From NCBI GenBank assembly GCA_963711465.1, contig CAVQEG010000001.1, positions 744,001 through 808,000 of the forward strand: DNA of 64,000 nt, written 5' to 3'. This DNA is from CAVQEG01 sp963711465. GTDB taxonomy: Bacteria > Bacteroidota > Ignavibacteria > OLB7. Below, one piece after another: positions 27,005-35,710 of this stretch; position 1 is the first letter of the stretch; every line of letters starts with the position of its first letter. Position numbers and translations under genes: made by a program. The notes beneath the pieces were generated by a model that was not told the origin of the DNA, did not search any database, and worked only from the letters and a program-made list of their open reading frames with translations.

Positions 27005-28138
27005 ATGCACCCCCCGGCGCCCCTGTCGGTGTCGGCGTCTGAAAGCCCGAAGTCGAAGCCTTCGCAGCGCTGGTGGCTGCACATCGTGCTGTTTGTGCTG
27101 ACAGCTGCCTCCACGACGCTGGCTGGTGTCGGCTTCGTCTACCCGGCCACGTCGATCCCCGACGTGCTGGTCCACTGGCAGCTTGGAATCCCGTTCAGTC
27201 TGCTGCTGCTCGGGTTTCTCAGCGCGCATGAGTTCGGCCATTACTTCGCCGCCCGATACCACGGCGTCGACGCGACACTGCCGTACTACATTCCGCTTCC
27301 GTTCGTGTTCTTCGGCACGCTCGGGGCAGTGATACGAACGCGATCGACGGTGCCGAGCCGTAAGGCAATGTTCGACATCGGCGTCGCCGGACCGCTTGCG
27401 GGCTTCGTCGTCGCGCTGAGCTATCTGATCATCGGCATGGCGACCGTACCGGGACGCGAGTGGCTCTACACGATTCATCCGGAGTACCGACTGATGGCGA
27501 CGATGCCGGACTACGGACTGCACTTCGGGGGATGCCTCCTGTTCTCGGCGCTGCGCGAAATCATCGTGCCGGCAGGGCGGTGGTTCCCCGGAATGAACGA
27601 GATCTACCACTACCCGCTGCTGGCCATCGGCTGGTTTGGAATGTTCGTCACGGCGCTGAACATGCTGCCGGTTGGACAGCTCGACGGCGGTCACGTGGTC
27701 TACTCGATGTTCGGCCGCCGACAGCATCAGATCTCGAAGTGGGCGGTGCGGATACTGCTTTTCGCAGGATTCGGTGCGGTGGCGGGACTGTTGCTGGAAC
27801 TCACCAGGACGTACAACCCAGACTGGCTCTATCAGTTCCTCGCATCGGTGTTCAACCCGCCCCTGGAGTGGATCGATCATCACGCGGGATGGTGGTATCT
27901 CGGCTGGCCGGGCTGGCTTTTCTGGGTGCTGCTGATTCGCTTCATCGTCGGCGTTCGCCATCCGGACACGCCGGATCAGCGGCCACTCGATCGAGGCCGG
28001 ATGATCGTCGGATGGATCGCTCTGGCGATACTCGTGGTGACGTTTTCCTTCACCGGCGTCTACGACGTGCCGATGCCGCCGAGCGCGCCGCCACCGGCGG
28101 CCGCTCCGAGCCATCCGACCGGAGGCGAGGAGGTCTGA
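27005..28138 (+). CDS. Site-2 protease family (M50) membrane metalloprotease
   Basis: A 377-residue membrane protein with the zinc motif FLSAHEFGHYFAARYHGVD near residue 77 and the third ligand region NMLPVGQLDGGHVVYSMFG near residue 220. About six to seven transmembrane helices are present, and the tail is Pro/Ala-rich (MPPSAPPPAAAPSHP). No PDZ domain is evident, unlike RseP, so it fits the simpler M50 group near plant EGY proteins. The start is uncertain: ATG (MHPPAPLSV) is used here, but a GTG 13 codons earlier (VSDIRTTDND) is possible. The 3' end overlaps a possible small gene on the other strand. Confidence 0.88.
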   Translation: MHPPAPLSVSASESPKSKPSQRWWLHIVLFVLTAASTTLAGVGFVYPATSIPDVLVHWQLGIPFSLLLLGFLSAHEFGHYFAARYHGVDATLPYYIPLPFVFFGTLGAVIRTRSTVPSRKAMFDIGVAGPLAGFVVALSYLIIGMATVPGREWLYTIHPEYRLMATMPDYGLHFGGCLLFSALREIIVPAGRWFPGMNEIYHYPLLAIGWFGMFVTALNMLPVGQLDGGHVVYSMFGRRQHQISKWAVRILLFAGFGAVAGLLLELTRTYNPDWLYQFLASVFNPPLEWIDHHAGWWYLGWPGWLFWVLLIRFIVGVRHPDTPDQRPLDRGRMIVGWIALAILVVTFSFTGVYDVPMPPSAPPPAAAPSHPTGGEEV

Positions 28139-28353
28139 GCAGTCGAAGCGTCAGCCCGCGCCATGACCGACGGCTCCGAGGCCATGGCGTGCCGCAGCGC
28201 CTCTTCGCGCTGTATTGCGTTCCACGCGGTGACGAGCGCCAGCAGCAGCGCAGCCGCCAGTACGCATGAGAACGTCCAGATCAACAGTGTCCCTGTCTTC
28301 GAACCGGTGGTGTCGGCATCACCTGCGGCCTCATATTCCAACGGGCGTTCCAT
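28060..28353 (-). CDS. Possible small single-span membrane protein
   Basis: A 97-residue frame with a clear hydrophobic helix (about residues 22-44, LLIWTFSCVLAAALLLALV). It is flanked by a polar N terminus (MERPLEYEAAGDADTTGS) and a helical charged segment (IQREEALRHAMASE), ending in a Gly/Ala-rich tail. A GAGG sequence lies about five bases before the ATG. The last 79 bp run antisense to the end of the M50 protease gene, and that overlapping part is low-complexity, so the true protein may be shorter in evolutionary terms. I do not recognise the family. No membrane-complex genes are adjacent to give it a role. Confidence 0.4.
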   Translation of the reverse strand: MERPLEYEAAGDADTTGSKTGTLLIWTFSCVLAAALLLALVTAWNAIQREEALRHAMASEPSVMARADASTAQTSSPPVGWLGAAAGGGALGGIGTS

Positions 28354-28645
28354 TTCGGCCTCACACGATCTTCATTCAATTGTCTGATGATCGCCACCGG
28401 CCGGTCCACGACCCCTTCGTCACGGCATTCAATTGAAGTCCATCATCGAACTGCGGCGGCGGTCCCTCAGTGTGGTCGACGATCCTGCACGGTGACCGGG
28501 ACCGTCGCTGTGACGGTACCACGGTTGCACCGGCGGATCGTCGCCCGGGGCAGTCTATCGAGCGCACAGATCGTGCCGGAACGCGCCGCGGCGCCGGATC
28601 GGCAGAGTGCCGCTCCCGGCGCACCGTCCATGAATTCACCGGACC
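28354..28645. other. Intergenic region with no recognised gene
   Basis: About 290 bp between a small membrane protein candidate (leftward) and the VOC protein gene stop. Open frames here have Arg/Pro/Thr-rich shadow composition and no homology I recognise. A short hairpin (ACCGTC / GACGGT, near 28500-28520) is the only structure noticed. Upstream regulatory DNA for the small membrane protein would lie at its left end. Confidence 0.4.
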
Positions 28646-29023
28646 TCACCCGCCCGATCCATTGTTGAATTCCTTTCGATAGCGCGGCTGATACAACTGC
28701 ACCACCAGATCACCCGGCATTCGGAAATGGGTGACGAATCCGTATCCGGCGTCTCGGATCTCATCGACGAATTCGACGCCGCGGGACTCGAGCTCCGCCC
28801 GCGTCTGACGGACGTCGTCGCAGTAGAAGGAAATGTCGTGGGTGCCGTTTGTCGCCCCGTCTGATGCGTCGGCCGGATGCACGCCCATATCGGCTTCCGG
28901 AAGGTCGAATATCAGCCAGCCGTCGTCGACGTCGGTCCACGCGAAGCCGAGCTTGTCGCGCAGAAAGGCGCGCAGCGCTTCGGGTTCGGAGGAGTAGAAC
29001 ATGGTATGTACGCCACGGATCAT
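28646..29023 (-). CDS. VOC-superfamily (glyoxalase-like) protein
   Basis: A 125-residue protein with the paired beta-alpha-beta-beta-beta layout of the vicinal-oxygen-chelate fold. IRGVHTMFYSSEPEALRAFLRDKLGFAW forms the first module and HDISFYCDDVRQTRAELESRGVEF the second, ending in GDLVVQLYQPRY. Members include glyoxalases, dioxygenases and antibiotic-binding proteins; the activity here is not predictable. The typical metal ligands are only partly clear (His in VHTM, Glu not certain). It lies downstream of the MsbA-like gene on the same strand. Confidence 0.82.
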   Translation of the reverse strand: MIRGVHTMFYSSEPEALRAFLRDKLGFAWTDVDDGWLIFDLPEADMGVHPADASDGATNGTHDISFYCDDVRQTRAELESRGVEFVDEIRDAGYGFVTHFRMPGDLVVQLYQPRYRKEFNNGSGG

Positions 29024-29120
29024 GGGTTGCCTCCAATGGTGATCGATGGATGAACGAACGTGGACTGGGCGGGTATGCAGGACCCGATCGGGCTGCTGAC
29101 GTCGTAGCGCGCGGCCGGGT

Positions 29121-30974
29121 CTACTCCTCGCGGTACTGCACTTCGTAGAGCTTGCGGTAGAGGTTGTCGGCTTCGATCAGTTGGTCGTGGGTGCCGGTCT
29201 CGACGATGGCGCCGTTCTCGACGACGACGATGAGGTCGGCGTTCTTGATTGTTGACAGGCGGTGGGCGATCACGATTGCGGTGCGCTCGTCGAGCAGGTG
29301 TTCGATCGCCTCCTGGACGAGGAGTTCCGATTCGGAATCGAGGGCGGAAGTGGCTTCGTCGAACAGAAGGATCTGCGGATCGCGAACGAGCGCCCGCGCG
29401 ATCGCCAGGCGCTGACGCTGACCGCCGGAAAGCAGCACGCCGCGATCGCCAATCCATGTGTCGTAGCCCCTGGGCAGGCGGCTGATGAATTCGTGGGCGT
29501 TGGCCGCACGTGCCGCCGCGCAGACGTCCTCGTCGGTTGCCTCGGGGAGATTGTAGGCGATGTTGTTGCGTACCGAGTCATTGAAGAGGATCGATTCCTG
29601 GGTGACCATTCCGAAGAGTGACCGGTAGCTCTCCGAGCGGAATTCCCTGATATCGACGCCGTCGAGGTAGATACCGCCGGCATCGGGATCGTAGAAGCGC
29701 ACGATGAGATCCATGAGCGTCGACTTGCCGCCGCCGGACGGACCGACCAGCGCGACGGTGTGTCCACGCTTGATCGTCAGCGTCGCGTCGCGCACGACTG
29801 GCAGTCCGGGGCGGTAACTGAAGCAGACGTTGAGCAGCTGGAGTCCGTCGTGCAGCGGCGCGGCGTCGCGCGCTCCATCGACGACCGACGGCCGGGTGTC
29901 CAGCAGTGCCAGCACGCGCTCCGCGGCCACGATTCCACGCTGAACGCGCGTCGGAATTCCGATCGTCGCGACGATCGGCTGCATGATGGCGAAGAGCAGG
30001 AAGAGGAATGTGATCAGTTCGTCGGCGCCGAGCGTGCCGTCGAGGACCTGATAGCCGCCGTAAAAGAGCACGACCGCCAGCGCGGTGATGGCGAACATTT
30101 CCGCCAGCGGATTCATCAGGTTCTCCGTCATCGAATGCTTCACCGCCGAACGAACCAGCGATTGCGTTTCGCGTTCGAACCGCCGCATCTCGAATCGCTC
30201 CGCCGAATAGCCCTTGATGATGCGGATGTTCTGGAAGGTCTCCTGCAGCCGAGTGGTGATGTCGCTTAGCGCATCCTGCATGCGCGCCGAATACCGCTTG
30301 ATGCTCCGGCTGAGCACGCGAATCATCAGCAGTGAGAAGATGGTCGTGGAGAAGGCGATCAAGGTCAGCAGCGGGGAGAACGACAGCAGGAGCACGAAGA
30401 TCACCAGCGCCTGCAGGGGCTCGCGAATGATGGTGCTCATCGTCGGTGTCAGCGCCGCATTCATCGCGCCGACATCGTTGGTGACGATCGACATCAGCTC
30501 GCCCGTGCGCTTCGAATTGAAGAAGCCGAGCGACAGTCCGATCGTCCTGCGGAAGATCTCGTCGCGGACGTCCTTCATCATCCGCTCTTCGATCGTGGTA
30601 TTGAGAATTCGAAGGGCGTACTTGACGACGTTCTTCGCCAGAAAGATTCCCACGATCACGACGCACAGGTTGCGCAGCGACGAGAGCGGGTGGCCGTCGA
30701 CGATCACAATCGAATTCAGCGAACCGATGAGCCACGTCTTGATCGCGTCGAGGCCGTGTCCCACCTGTGCGACGATTCCAGTCGACACGGGCGCCGGAGT
30801 CGCGGGAACCGCGGCCGGCGACGCGCTCGTCGGAAAGATCAGCCGGAGGATCGGCCAGATGATCGCGATCGACAGCGCGCTGAGCAGCGACAGCACGGTG
30901 CTGAGCGCAATCGACAGCGACAGCCGACCGCTGTACGGACGAAGGAACGGGAGCAGACGTCGAATGGTCTTCAT
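29121..30974 (-). CDS. ABC exporter, MsbA-like (fused membrane and ATPase domains)
   Basis: A 617-residue half-transporter. Six-helix membrane domain over the first 370 residues; there is a long extracytoplasmic loop rich in Ala/Pro (SASPAAVPATPAPVS) after helix 1. The nucleotide-binding domain has LVGPSGGGKSTLMDL (Walker A), QESILFNDSVRNNI (Q-loop), LLSGGQRQRLAIARAL (signature), ILLFDEATSALD (Walker B) and IVIAHRLSTI (H-loop). It likely flips lipid A core or another lipid. The start ATG overlaps the stop of the GT9 gene (ATGA), so lipid export and heptose-type transfer are coupled; an LPS role fits. Confidence 0.92.
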   Translation of the reverse strand: MKTIRRLLPFLRPYSGRLSLSIALSTVLSLLSALSIAIIWPILRLIFPTSASPAAVPATPAPVSTGIVAQVGHGLDAIKTWLIGSLNSIVIVDGHPLSSLRNLCVVIVGIFLAKNVVKYALRILNTTIEERMMKDVRDEIFRRTIGLSLGFFNSKRTGELMSIVTNDVGAMNAALTPTMSTIIREPLQALVIFVLLLSFSPLLTLIAFSTTIFSLLMIRVLSRSIKRYSARMQDALSDITTRLQETFQNIRIIKGYSAERFEMRRFERETQSLVRSAVKHSMTENLMNPLAEMFAITALAVVLFYGGYQVLDGTLGADELITFLFLLFAIMQPIVATIGIPTRVQRGIVAAERVLALLDTRPSVVDGARDAAPLHDGLQLLNVCFSYRPGLPVVRDATLTIKRGHTVALVGPSGGGKSTLMDLIVRFYDPDAGGIYLDGVDIREFRSESYRSLFGMVTQESILFNDSVRNNIAYNLPEATDEDVCAAARAANAHEFISRLPRGYDTWIGDRGVLLSGGQRQRLAIARALVRDPQILLFDEATSALDSESELLVQEAIEHLLDERTAIVIAHRLSTIKNADLIVVVENGAIVETGTHDQLIEADNLYRKLYEVQYREE

Positions 30975-32065
30975 TGCGAGCTGTCGGTCAGCAGGGAGGA
31001 GATCGCCGGGAATACGTCGTCGGGCGCGATCGCGGCGAGCGTCTCGGCGTCCGCCACGATCCGATGTGCAACGCCCCAGGGCGCCCAGCGGCGAGTGTCG
31101 CCGGAGGAGCGTGCGAGTACGACCAGTGGTCGCTCGAGCGCGGCCGCAAGATGCACGACCGACGAGTCCGCCGTGACGACCGCGTCGGCGCCGGCGAGCA
31201 GCGAGGCGAACCGAGCGTACGATCGACTGGGCGCCAGCGTGATCCAGCCGCGTTGCGCAAGCGATCGCAGCGCCGATTCGTCCGCCGGCGCACCGACGAA
31301 CACGGGAACGAATCCGGCCGTACGCATCCGGTCGGCCAACGTTTCGAAGCGGTCGATCGCCCAGCGTCGAGACGGCGCACTTGCTGAAACGTTCATCACG
31401 ACGACCGCACCACGCTGCATTCCCACCGCGTTGCGCAGTGCCTGTCGGCCGGCGGAGAGCTCCTGCTTGGCGATCCGCAACTGCAGCCGTTCGCACGGTC
31501 GCCGGGGACCCTCAGGCGGAATCGGATCGACACCGAGTGCGCCGAGGAGCGCTGCGGTGGCGGGAACCATGTGCACCTCGGGGGATGGTCGCTCGACGAC
31601 GATCTCGTAGGCCGATGACGCCTGACCGTCGAATCCCACACGGTAGCGCGCGCCGCTTGCCGCGGTCACCGCAGCGGCACTCGCGGAGTCACCCTCAAGC
31701 AGATTGATCGCCACGTCATACCGCTGCCGGCGCAGATGAGAGATGGTGGCGAACATTGGCACCGGCGACCTGGGCAGGACGATCACCCGGTCCACACCCG
31801 GTATCAACCCGCCCACGAGCGCGTTGCGATGCCCGAGAAGCAGGTCGATCCGGGCCTCCGGGAACCGCTGGCGCAGCAGGGCGATGCTCGGGGTGCTGAT
31901 GATCGCATCGCCGATCCGATCGGTCCGAATCAGCAGAAGGCGGGGCCGCGGCGGAAGCTGCGGAGGCAGCTTCACATCGCGACGCCCGCCTTTGAGGCGC
32001 CTCAGCACCGTGCGACGGATTCGCCGCTCGATATACTTGAGAGTCGATGCCACCGAATCGATCAA
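30971..32065 (-). CDS. Family 9 glycosyltransferase (ADP-heptose:LPS heptosyltransferase-like)
   Basis: A 364-residue GT9 protein. N-terminal LLLIRTDRIGDAIISTPSIALLRQRFP and the C-terminal region (VVVMNVSASAPSRRWAIDRFETLADRM; ADAVVTADSSVVHLAAALERPLVVL) are typical of heptosyltransferases that build the LPS inner core. Translation appears to begin at TTG, since an in-frame stop lies just before it; a GTG four codons later is an alternative. The stop overlaps the MsbA-like gene start, so the pair is one operon. Confidence 0.88.
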   Translation of the reverse strand: MIDSVASTLKYIERRIRRTVLRRLKGGRRDVKLPPQLPPRPRLLLIRTDRIGDAIISTPSIALLRQRFPEARIDLLLGHRNALVGGLIPGVDRVIVLPRSPVPMFATISHLRRQRYDVAINLLEGDSASAAAVTAASGARYRVGFDGQASSAYEIVVERPSPEVHMVPATAALLGALGVDPIPPEGPRRPCERLQLRIAKQELSAGRQALRNAVGMQRGAVVVMNVSASAPSRRWAIDRFETLADRMRTAGFVPVFVGAPADESALRSLAQRGWITLAPSRSYARFASLLAGADAVVTADSSVVHLAAALERPLVVLARSSGDTRRWAPWGVAHRIVADAETLAAIAPDDVFPAISSLLTDSSQ

Positions 32066-32134
32066 GCTACGACCGGTCCGTCTGCCGCGCTATTACGGAT
32101 CGTACGCGCGTGCGACGTCCTCCGGCCGCGCGTT

Positions 32135-32746
32135 CTACTGTTCGTCGAGACGGTACTCGTAGACCTGGTACGAGACGGTGTCACCGGTGAACTCCGGCAG
32201 TGTGGTCACGTCCATACCAAGCGAATCGATCGGCATCGTGGTGCCAACCTCACTGCGGCTGGAGCCGTCGTCGGTGACGCTGCATATCGCAATGTTCCCC
32301 ACCAGCATCGACGAATCCGCGGCAACGCCGTAGAGCTTCTGCTGACCGGCCAGACTGTAGGTGAACATGAAGTTGTTCCCGTTGCGGTAGACCGTGCCGC
32401 TCACGCCGATGGGAGCACCTGACGTGTCGAGGAATTCGAAGTCCGATGCCGAGGTCATGCGGATGCTGAGCGCCGTTCCGTCGGTGATGTCCGATCCGAC
32501 CTCGTCGAACGTATCGGAACAGGCGGGTGCGCCGGCATCGGCCGTGACGTCCTTCCAGCCGCCGCTGCCATCGGGGACCATCACCTTGATAGCGCTCTTG
32601 TTGACGACCGCGGTGGGAACGAGCGTTACGGGGTAGTTGCTGAACGGCAGCGTGGTCGCCGAAGTGGGCTCATTGGAGCATCCTCCGGCGGAGAGAAGCA
32701 GTGCGCCGAGCACGATCGGCAGTACGGCGGCGGAAATGGTACGCAT
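32135..32746 (-). CDS. Lipoprotein of unknown function
   Basis: A 203-residue protein with a lipoprotein signal, MRTISAAVLPIVLGALLLSAGGC, lipidated Cys near residue 23, then a mature part rich in Thr, Ser, Asp and Gly. The mature region looks all-beta (SIRMTSASDFEFLD, GTVYRNGNNFMFTYSL, VSYQVYEYRLDEQ). I recognise no family. An upstream in-frame extension was rejected because it lacks a signal and overlaps the GalT-like gene. It lies 3' of the GalT-like gene on the same strand. Confidence 0.7.
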   Translation of the reverse strand: MRTISAAVLPIVLGALLLSAGGCSNEPTSATTLPFSNYPVTLVPTAVVNKSAIKVMVPDGSGGWKDVTADAGAPACSDTFDEVGSDITDGTALSIRMTSASDFEFLDTSGAPIGVSGTVYRNGNNFMFTYSLAGQQKLYGVAADSSMLVGNIAICSVTDDGSSRSEVGTTMPIDSLGMDVTTLPEFTGDTVSYQVYEYRLDEQ

Positions 32747-32856
32747 GGCAGAACGGATGAGTTGAGGAATGCAGGGGGAGGAGATTAGAATGCAGACACG
32801 GCAGGAGGGCGATGTGACATCGTGCCGGAGCGGGCGGACGCAGGCAATGGCTCGTG

Positions 32857-34176
32857 CTATGACAGGTAGTACTTCAGCGGGTTCGGTGTCATGTGGCACT
32901 CCTCCGCGATTCGGATTCCGTTGATGCACCCGGCGTCGCGCAATTCGTACAGGCGCGGCACGATCCGGTCGCGAACCTCGACGGGGGTCATGGGATTGAT
33001 GAAGATCGACGTCCCGCCCTCAAAGCCGGCCGGAACCGTTACGCGCCACTTGATGAGCACATGCCACGGCATCTTCACCACCGAATCCGTCGGCGAGTAA
33101 TACCACTCCTCATTGCAGCTTATCTCGTATCCCGTGGCCGCGTGGCAGGCGTGAATCAGATCGCTCATTCCACGCAGTTCCTCGTCGGTGTGTTCGCCCG
33201 GTCGCGTGTTCGTCGACTTGGAAAACACCTCGATGGTCGGATAACGATGGCCAATTCCGACAAACGCCATCGCGTGGTCGTTCTCGGCAAACACGAGGTT
33301 GTACATCGCGGCGAAATTCGCCCCGTATTCATTGAATACGTTCGGGTCGTTCTTGAGCATTTTTACCTGTCGCGAAATCGACGCACCCCATTCGTCGAGT
33401 CCGACCAACTGCTTGTGCAGATGATCGAAGCTTGCACCGGCCGGCCGCAGCCAGTTCTGAAAAATCGACACATACCGCACGTAGCGATTGCGCGCCATGA
33501 TGCGCCCCATGGCGTTGACGGTGGCGCGCACGTAGTAGTAATGCTCATCGGCACTGAGCAGCCCGCTCGATTCGAGCTCCCGCTCCACCGGGTCGTCGCC
33601 CTTCCAGTGATGGCGCGCGATGATCAGCTCGTGGCATCCGCTGAAAAACGGCTCGCTGTAGTGCAGAACGTCGTCCTCGCTCAACGCCCGCGGCTGCGTC
33701 ACCGGTGGCCTGAGAAAATTGAATTTGTACTCGATGATGTTCCGCAAGTGCTCGCGACCACGATCGGTCGAAACGTACGCTTCCATACGGGCGATTTCTT
33801 CGGCCGGCGGCATGTAGCCGTAGTTCTTCTTCCAGTATTCGAGCGTAACGATCTCGAAGAGGTTCGGCGTCGTGCGGAACTCGGCAACCGAATCGTGGTA
33901 GGCATCCGCCGAGAGTCCGACGAGTTCGATCCACACGCCGTTCTGCAGCACCCACCGCGCCTTTTCAGGCGGCGTTTCGAAATACCGTGTGGGGCAGAAT
34001 GCACAGACGGCGACCGGATCGATATCCGCCGGTGGTTCATACTCGAGGTCCATGCCGTTGCTGCCGAACGGACGCAGTGCGCGGCCGGGAACGGCCCAGA
34101 CCTCATTGCCGGTGAACGGATTGATCTGCTTGACCGTTCCGTCCGGCATTACGTTGTAAAACGTCGAATACTGCAC
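32857..34176 (-). CDS. GalT/HIT-superfamily nucleotidyltransferase-like protein (DUF4921-like)
   Basis: A 439-residue protein. It begins MPDGTVKQINPFTGNEVWAVPGR, then CAFCPTRYFETPPEK (zinc-type Cys pair), and has RPAGASFDHLHKQLVGLDEWG, a HxH-like motif in the position of the GalT active site. ALSEDDVLHYSEPFFSGCHELII and HAMAFVGIGHRYPTIEVFSKS add to the resemblance to galactose-1-phosphate uridylyltransferase relatives, matching my memory of DUF4921. The reaction is not known to me. It follows a phosphohexomutase gene and enolase on the same strand, suggesting a sugar-phosphate/NDP-sugar role. Confidence 0.72.
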   Translation of the reverse strand: MQYSTFYNVMPDGTVKQINPFTGNEVWAVPGRALRPFGSNGMDLEYEPPADIDPVAVCAFCPTRYFETPPEKARWVLQNGVWIELVGLSADAYHDSVAEFRTTPNLFEIVTLEYWKKNYGYMPPAEEIARMEAYVSTDRGREHLRNIIEYKFNFLRPPVTQPRALSEDDVLHYSEPFFSGCHELIIARHHWKGDDPVERELESSGLLSADEHYYYVRATVNAMGRIMARNRYVRYVSIFQNWLRPAGASFDHLHKQLVGLDEWGASISRQVKMLKNDPNVFNEYGANFAAMYNLVFAENDHAMAFVGIGHRYPTIEVFSKSTNTRPGEHTDEELRGMSDLIHACHAATGYEISCNEEWYYSPTDSVVKMPWHVLIKWRVTVPAGFEGGTSIFINPMTPVEVRDRIVPRLYELRDAGCINGIRIAEECHMTPNPLKYYLS

Positions 34177-34266
34177 GCTGGTTGCGGGACCTGATTGTGA
34201 GGGAATTGGGAGAAGGGGACAGCTTCTCGCCGAAGGACCGGGCGGGCGACACGCGGGGTCGGCGAC

Positions 34267-35676
34267 TCATGCCGGAACGAGATTCAATCCGGCATCGAGC
34301 AGCTCATTGACCAGTTCGTCGGAGCGCCCCTCGGCATAGAACCGCAGCAGCGGTTCGGTACCGGACGGACGAATGAGGAGCCAGCCGCCATCGACGAAGA
34401 ACTTATATCCATCGAGGTCGCTGGTATCGGTGACGGCGTGAGAACCGAGGTGCGACGGACCGGAACGGGCGCGGGCGAGAATCGCCTCCTTGCGCTGATG
34501 CGTCATTCGCTGATCGATGCGGCGGTAGCGGTGCGGTCCGAATTCCTCGTCGAGTTCGCGCGAGAGCTCACCGAGCGTCTTTCCACGCTGCGCCATCATT
34601 TCCAGCAGGAGCAGGCCATTGAAAATGCCGTCGCGTTCCGGGATATGGAGATTGGTGCCCAGTCCGCCGGATTCCTCACCGCCGATGACGATGTTCTCGG
34701 TGGTCATGAGTTTTGCTATGTATTTGAACCCGACGGGCGTTTCGAAGAGTTTGATGTTGTGCTCGCGGCAATAGTCGTCGATCATCGTCGTGAGCGAGAT
34801 GGTCTTCGCCACCGCACCGGATGCCTTGCGGTCTTCGAAGAGGTACTTCATCAGCAGCACGAAGACGCGGTGGGAATCGACGAACGCGCCATGCTCGTCG
34901 ACCGCACCGAGTCTGTCGGCATCGCCGTCGGTTGCCAGGCCGACGGTGAAGTCGCCCGTGCGGATACACTCGATGAGTTCACCGAGGTATTCGCCCATTG
35001 GTTCCGGGTGATCCAGTGAGCCGAACGACGGATTGTGGTCGTTGTGGATCTGCGTTACGCCGGGCAGCAGCCGATCGAGCGTATGAATGCCCGAGCCATA
35101 CATCGGATCGTAGATCACGCGGAAGCCGGCCTTGCGGATCGCGTCGATATCAATTTTCTGACACACGTAGTCAACGTATTCGCTCTTGGCGTCGAAGAGG
35201 CGGACCTGACCGGACTCGAGAAGGGAGTGGAGATCCGGGAGCGATCCGGTTCCGGGCGGGGCGAGTTCCAGTTGCGTGACCCGCTCCTGGACGGTGGCAA
35301 TGTCCTCGGGCGTGGAGGGGCCGCCATAGGAGGCCTTGAGCTTGAAGCCGTTGTATTCGGCGGGGTTATGGCTGGCGGTAATGATCACGCCTCCGCAGAG
35401 CTTCTTCGCGACTGCCGCAAGCGACACCTGGGGGGTTGAAGCGATACCGTCGGTCAGCCACACCTTCAGACCACAGTCGGCCATGACGCGGGCGGTCAAC
35501 GCCGCGAAGCGGTCGGAAAGGAATCGCGCATCGTAGCCGACCACGACGCCGTTCGACGCGTTCGGTTGATGGCAATAGAACTCCGCTGCCGCGCGAGCGA
35601 CGAGCGAGAGGTTGGCGAAGGTGAAGTCGTCGGCGATGATTCCGCGCCAACCGTCGGTTCCGAACGTGATAGCCAT
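34267..35676 (-). CDS. Phosphoglucomutase/phosphomannomutase family protein
   Basis: A 469-residue alpha-D-phosphohexomutase. FGTDGWRG opens the protein. The phosphoserine loop ITASHNPAEYNGFK has Ser near residue 102, DGDADRLG is the metal site, GGEESGGLG binds sugar and RPSGTEPLLRFYAEG binds the phosphate at the C terminus. All four signatures are intact. It interconverts hexose-1- and 6-phosphates; glucose versus mannose preference is not decidable by eye. The gene sits 34 bp after enolase and before the GalT-like gene. Confidence 0.93.
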   Translation of the reverse strand: MAITFGTDGWRGIIADDFTFANLSLVARAAAEFYCHQPNASNGVVVGYDARFLSDRFAALTARVMADCGLKVWLTDGIASTPQVSLAAVAKKLCGGVIITASHNPAEYNGFKLKASYGGPSTPEDIATVQERVTQLELAPPGTGSLPDLHSLLESGQVRLFDAKSEYVDYVCQKIDIDAIRKAGFRVIYDPMYGSGIHTLDRLLPGVTQIHNDHNPSFGSLDHPEPMGEYLGELIECIRTGDFTVGLATDGDADRLGAVDEHGAFVDSHRVFVLLMKYLFEDRKASGAVAKTISLTTMIDDYCREHNIKLFETPVGFKYIAKLMTTENIVIGGEESGGLGTNLHIPERDGIFNGLLLLEMMAQRGKTLGELSRELDEEFGPHRYRRIDQRMTHQRKEAILARARSGPSHLGSHAVTDTSDLDGYKFFVDGGWLLIRPSGTEPLLRFYAEGRSDELVNELLDAGLNLVPA

Positions 35677-35710
35677 GAAAACAGTCTGGATGGATTGAAC
35701 GTGACCGTGA

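Noticed and set aside
28387..28668. 93-codon frame upstream of the VOC gene
   Set aside because: Arg/Thr/Pro-rich shadow-like composition, no signal or domain and no ribosome-binding sequence.
32893..34194. 433-codon open frame antisense to the GalT-like gene
   Set aside because: Arg/His/Val-rich composition typical of antisense shadows; the opposite strand encodes a coherent protein family.
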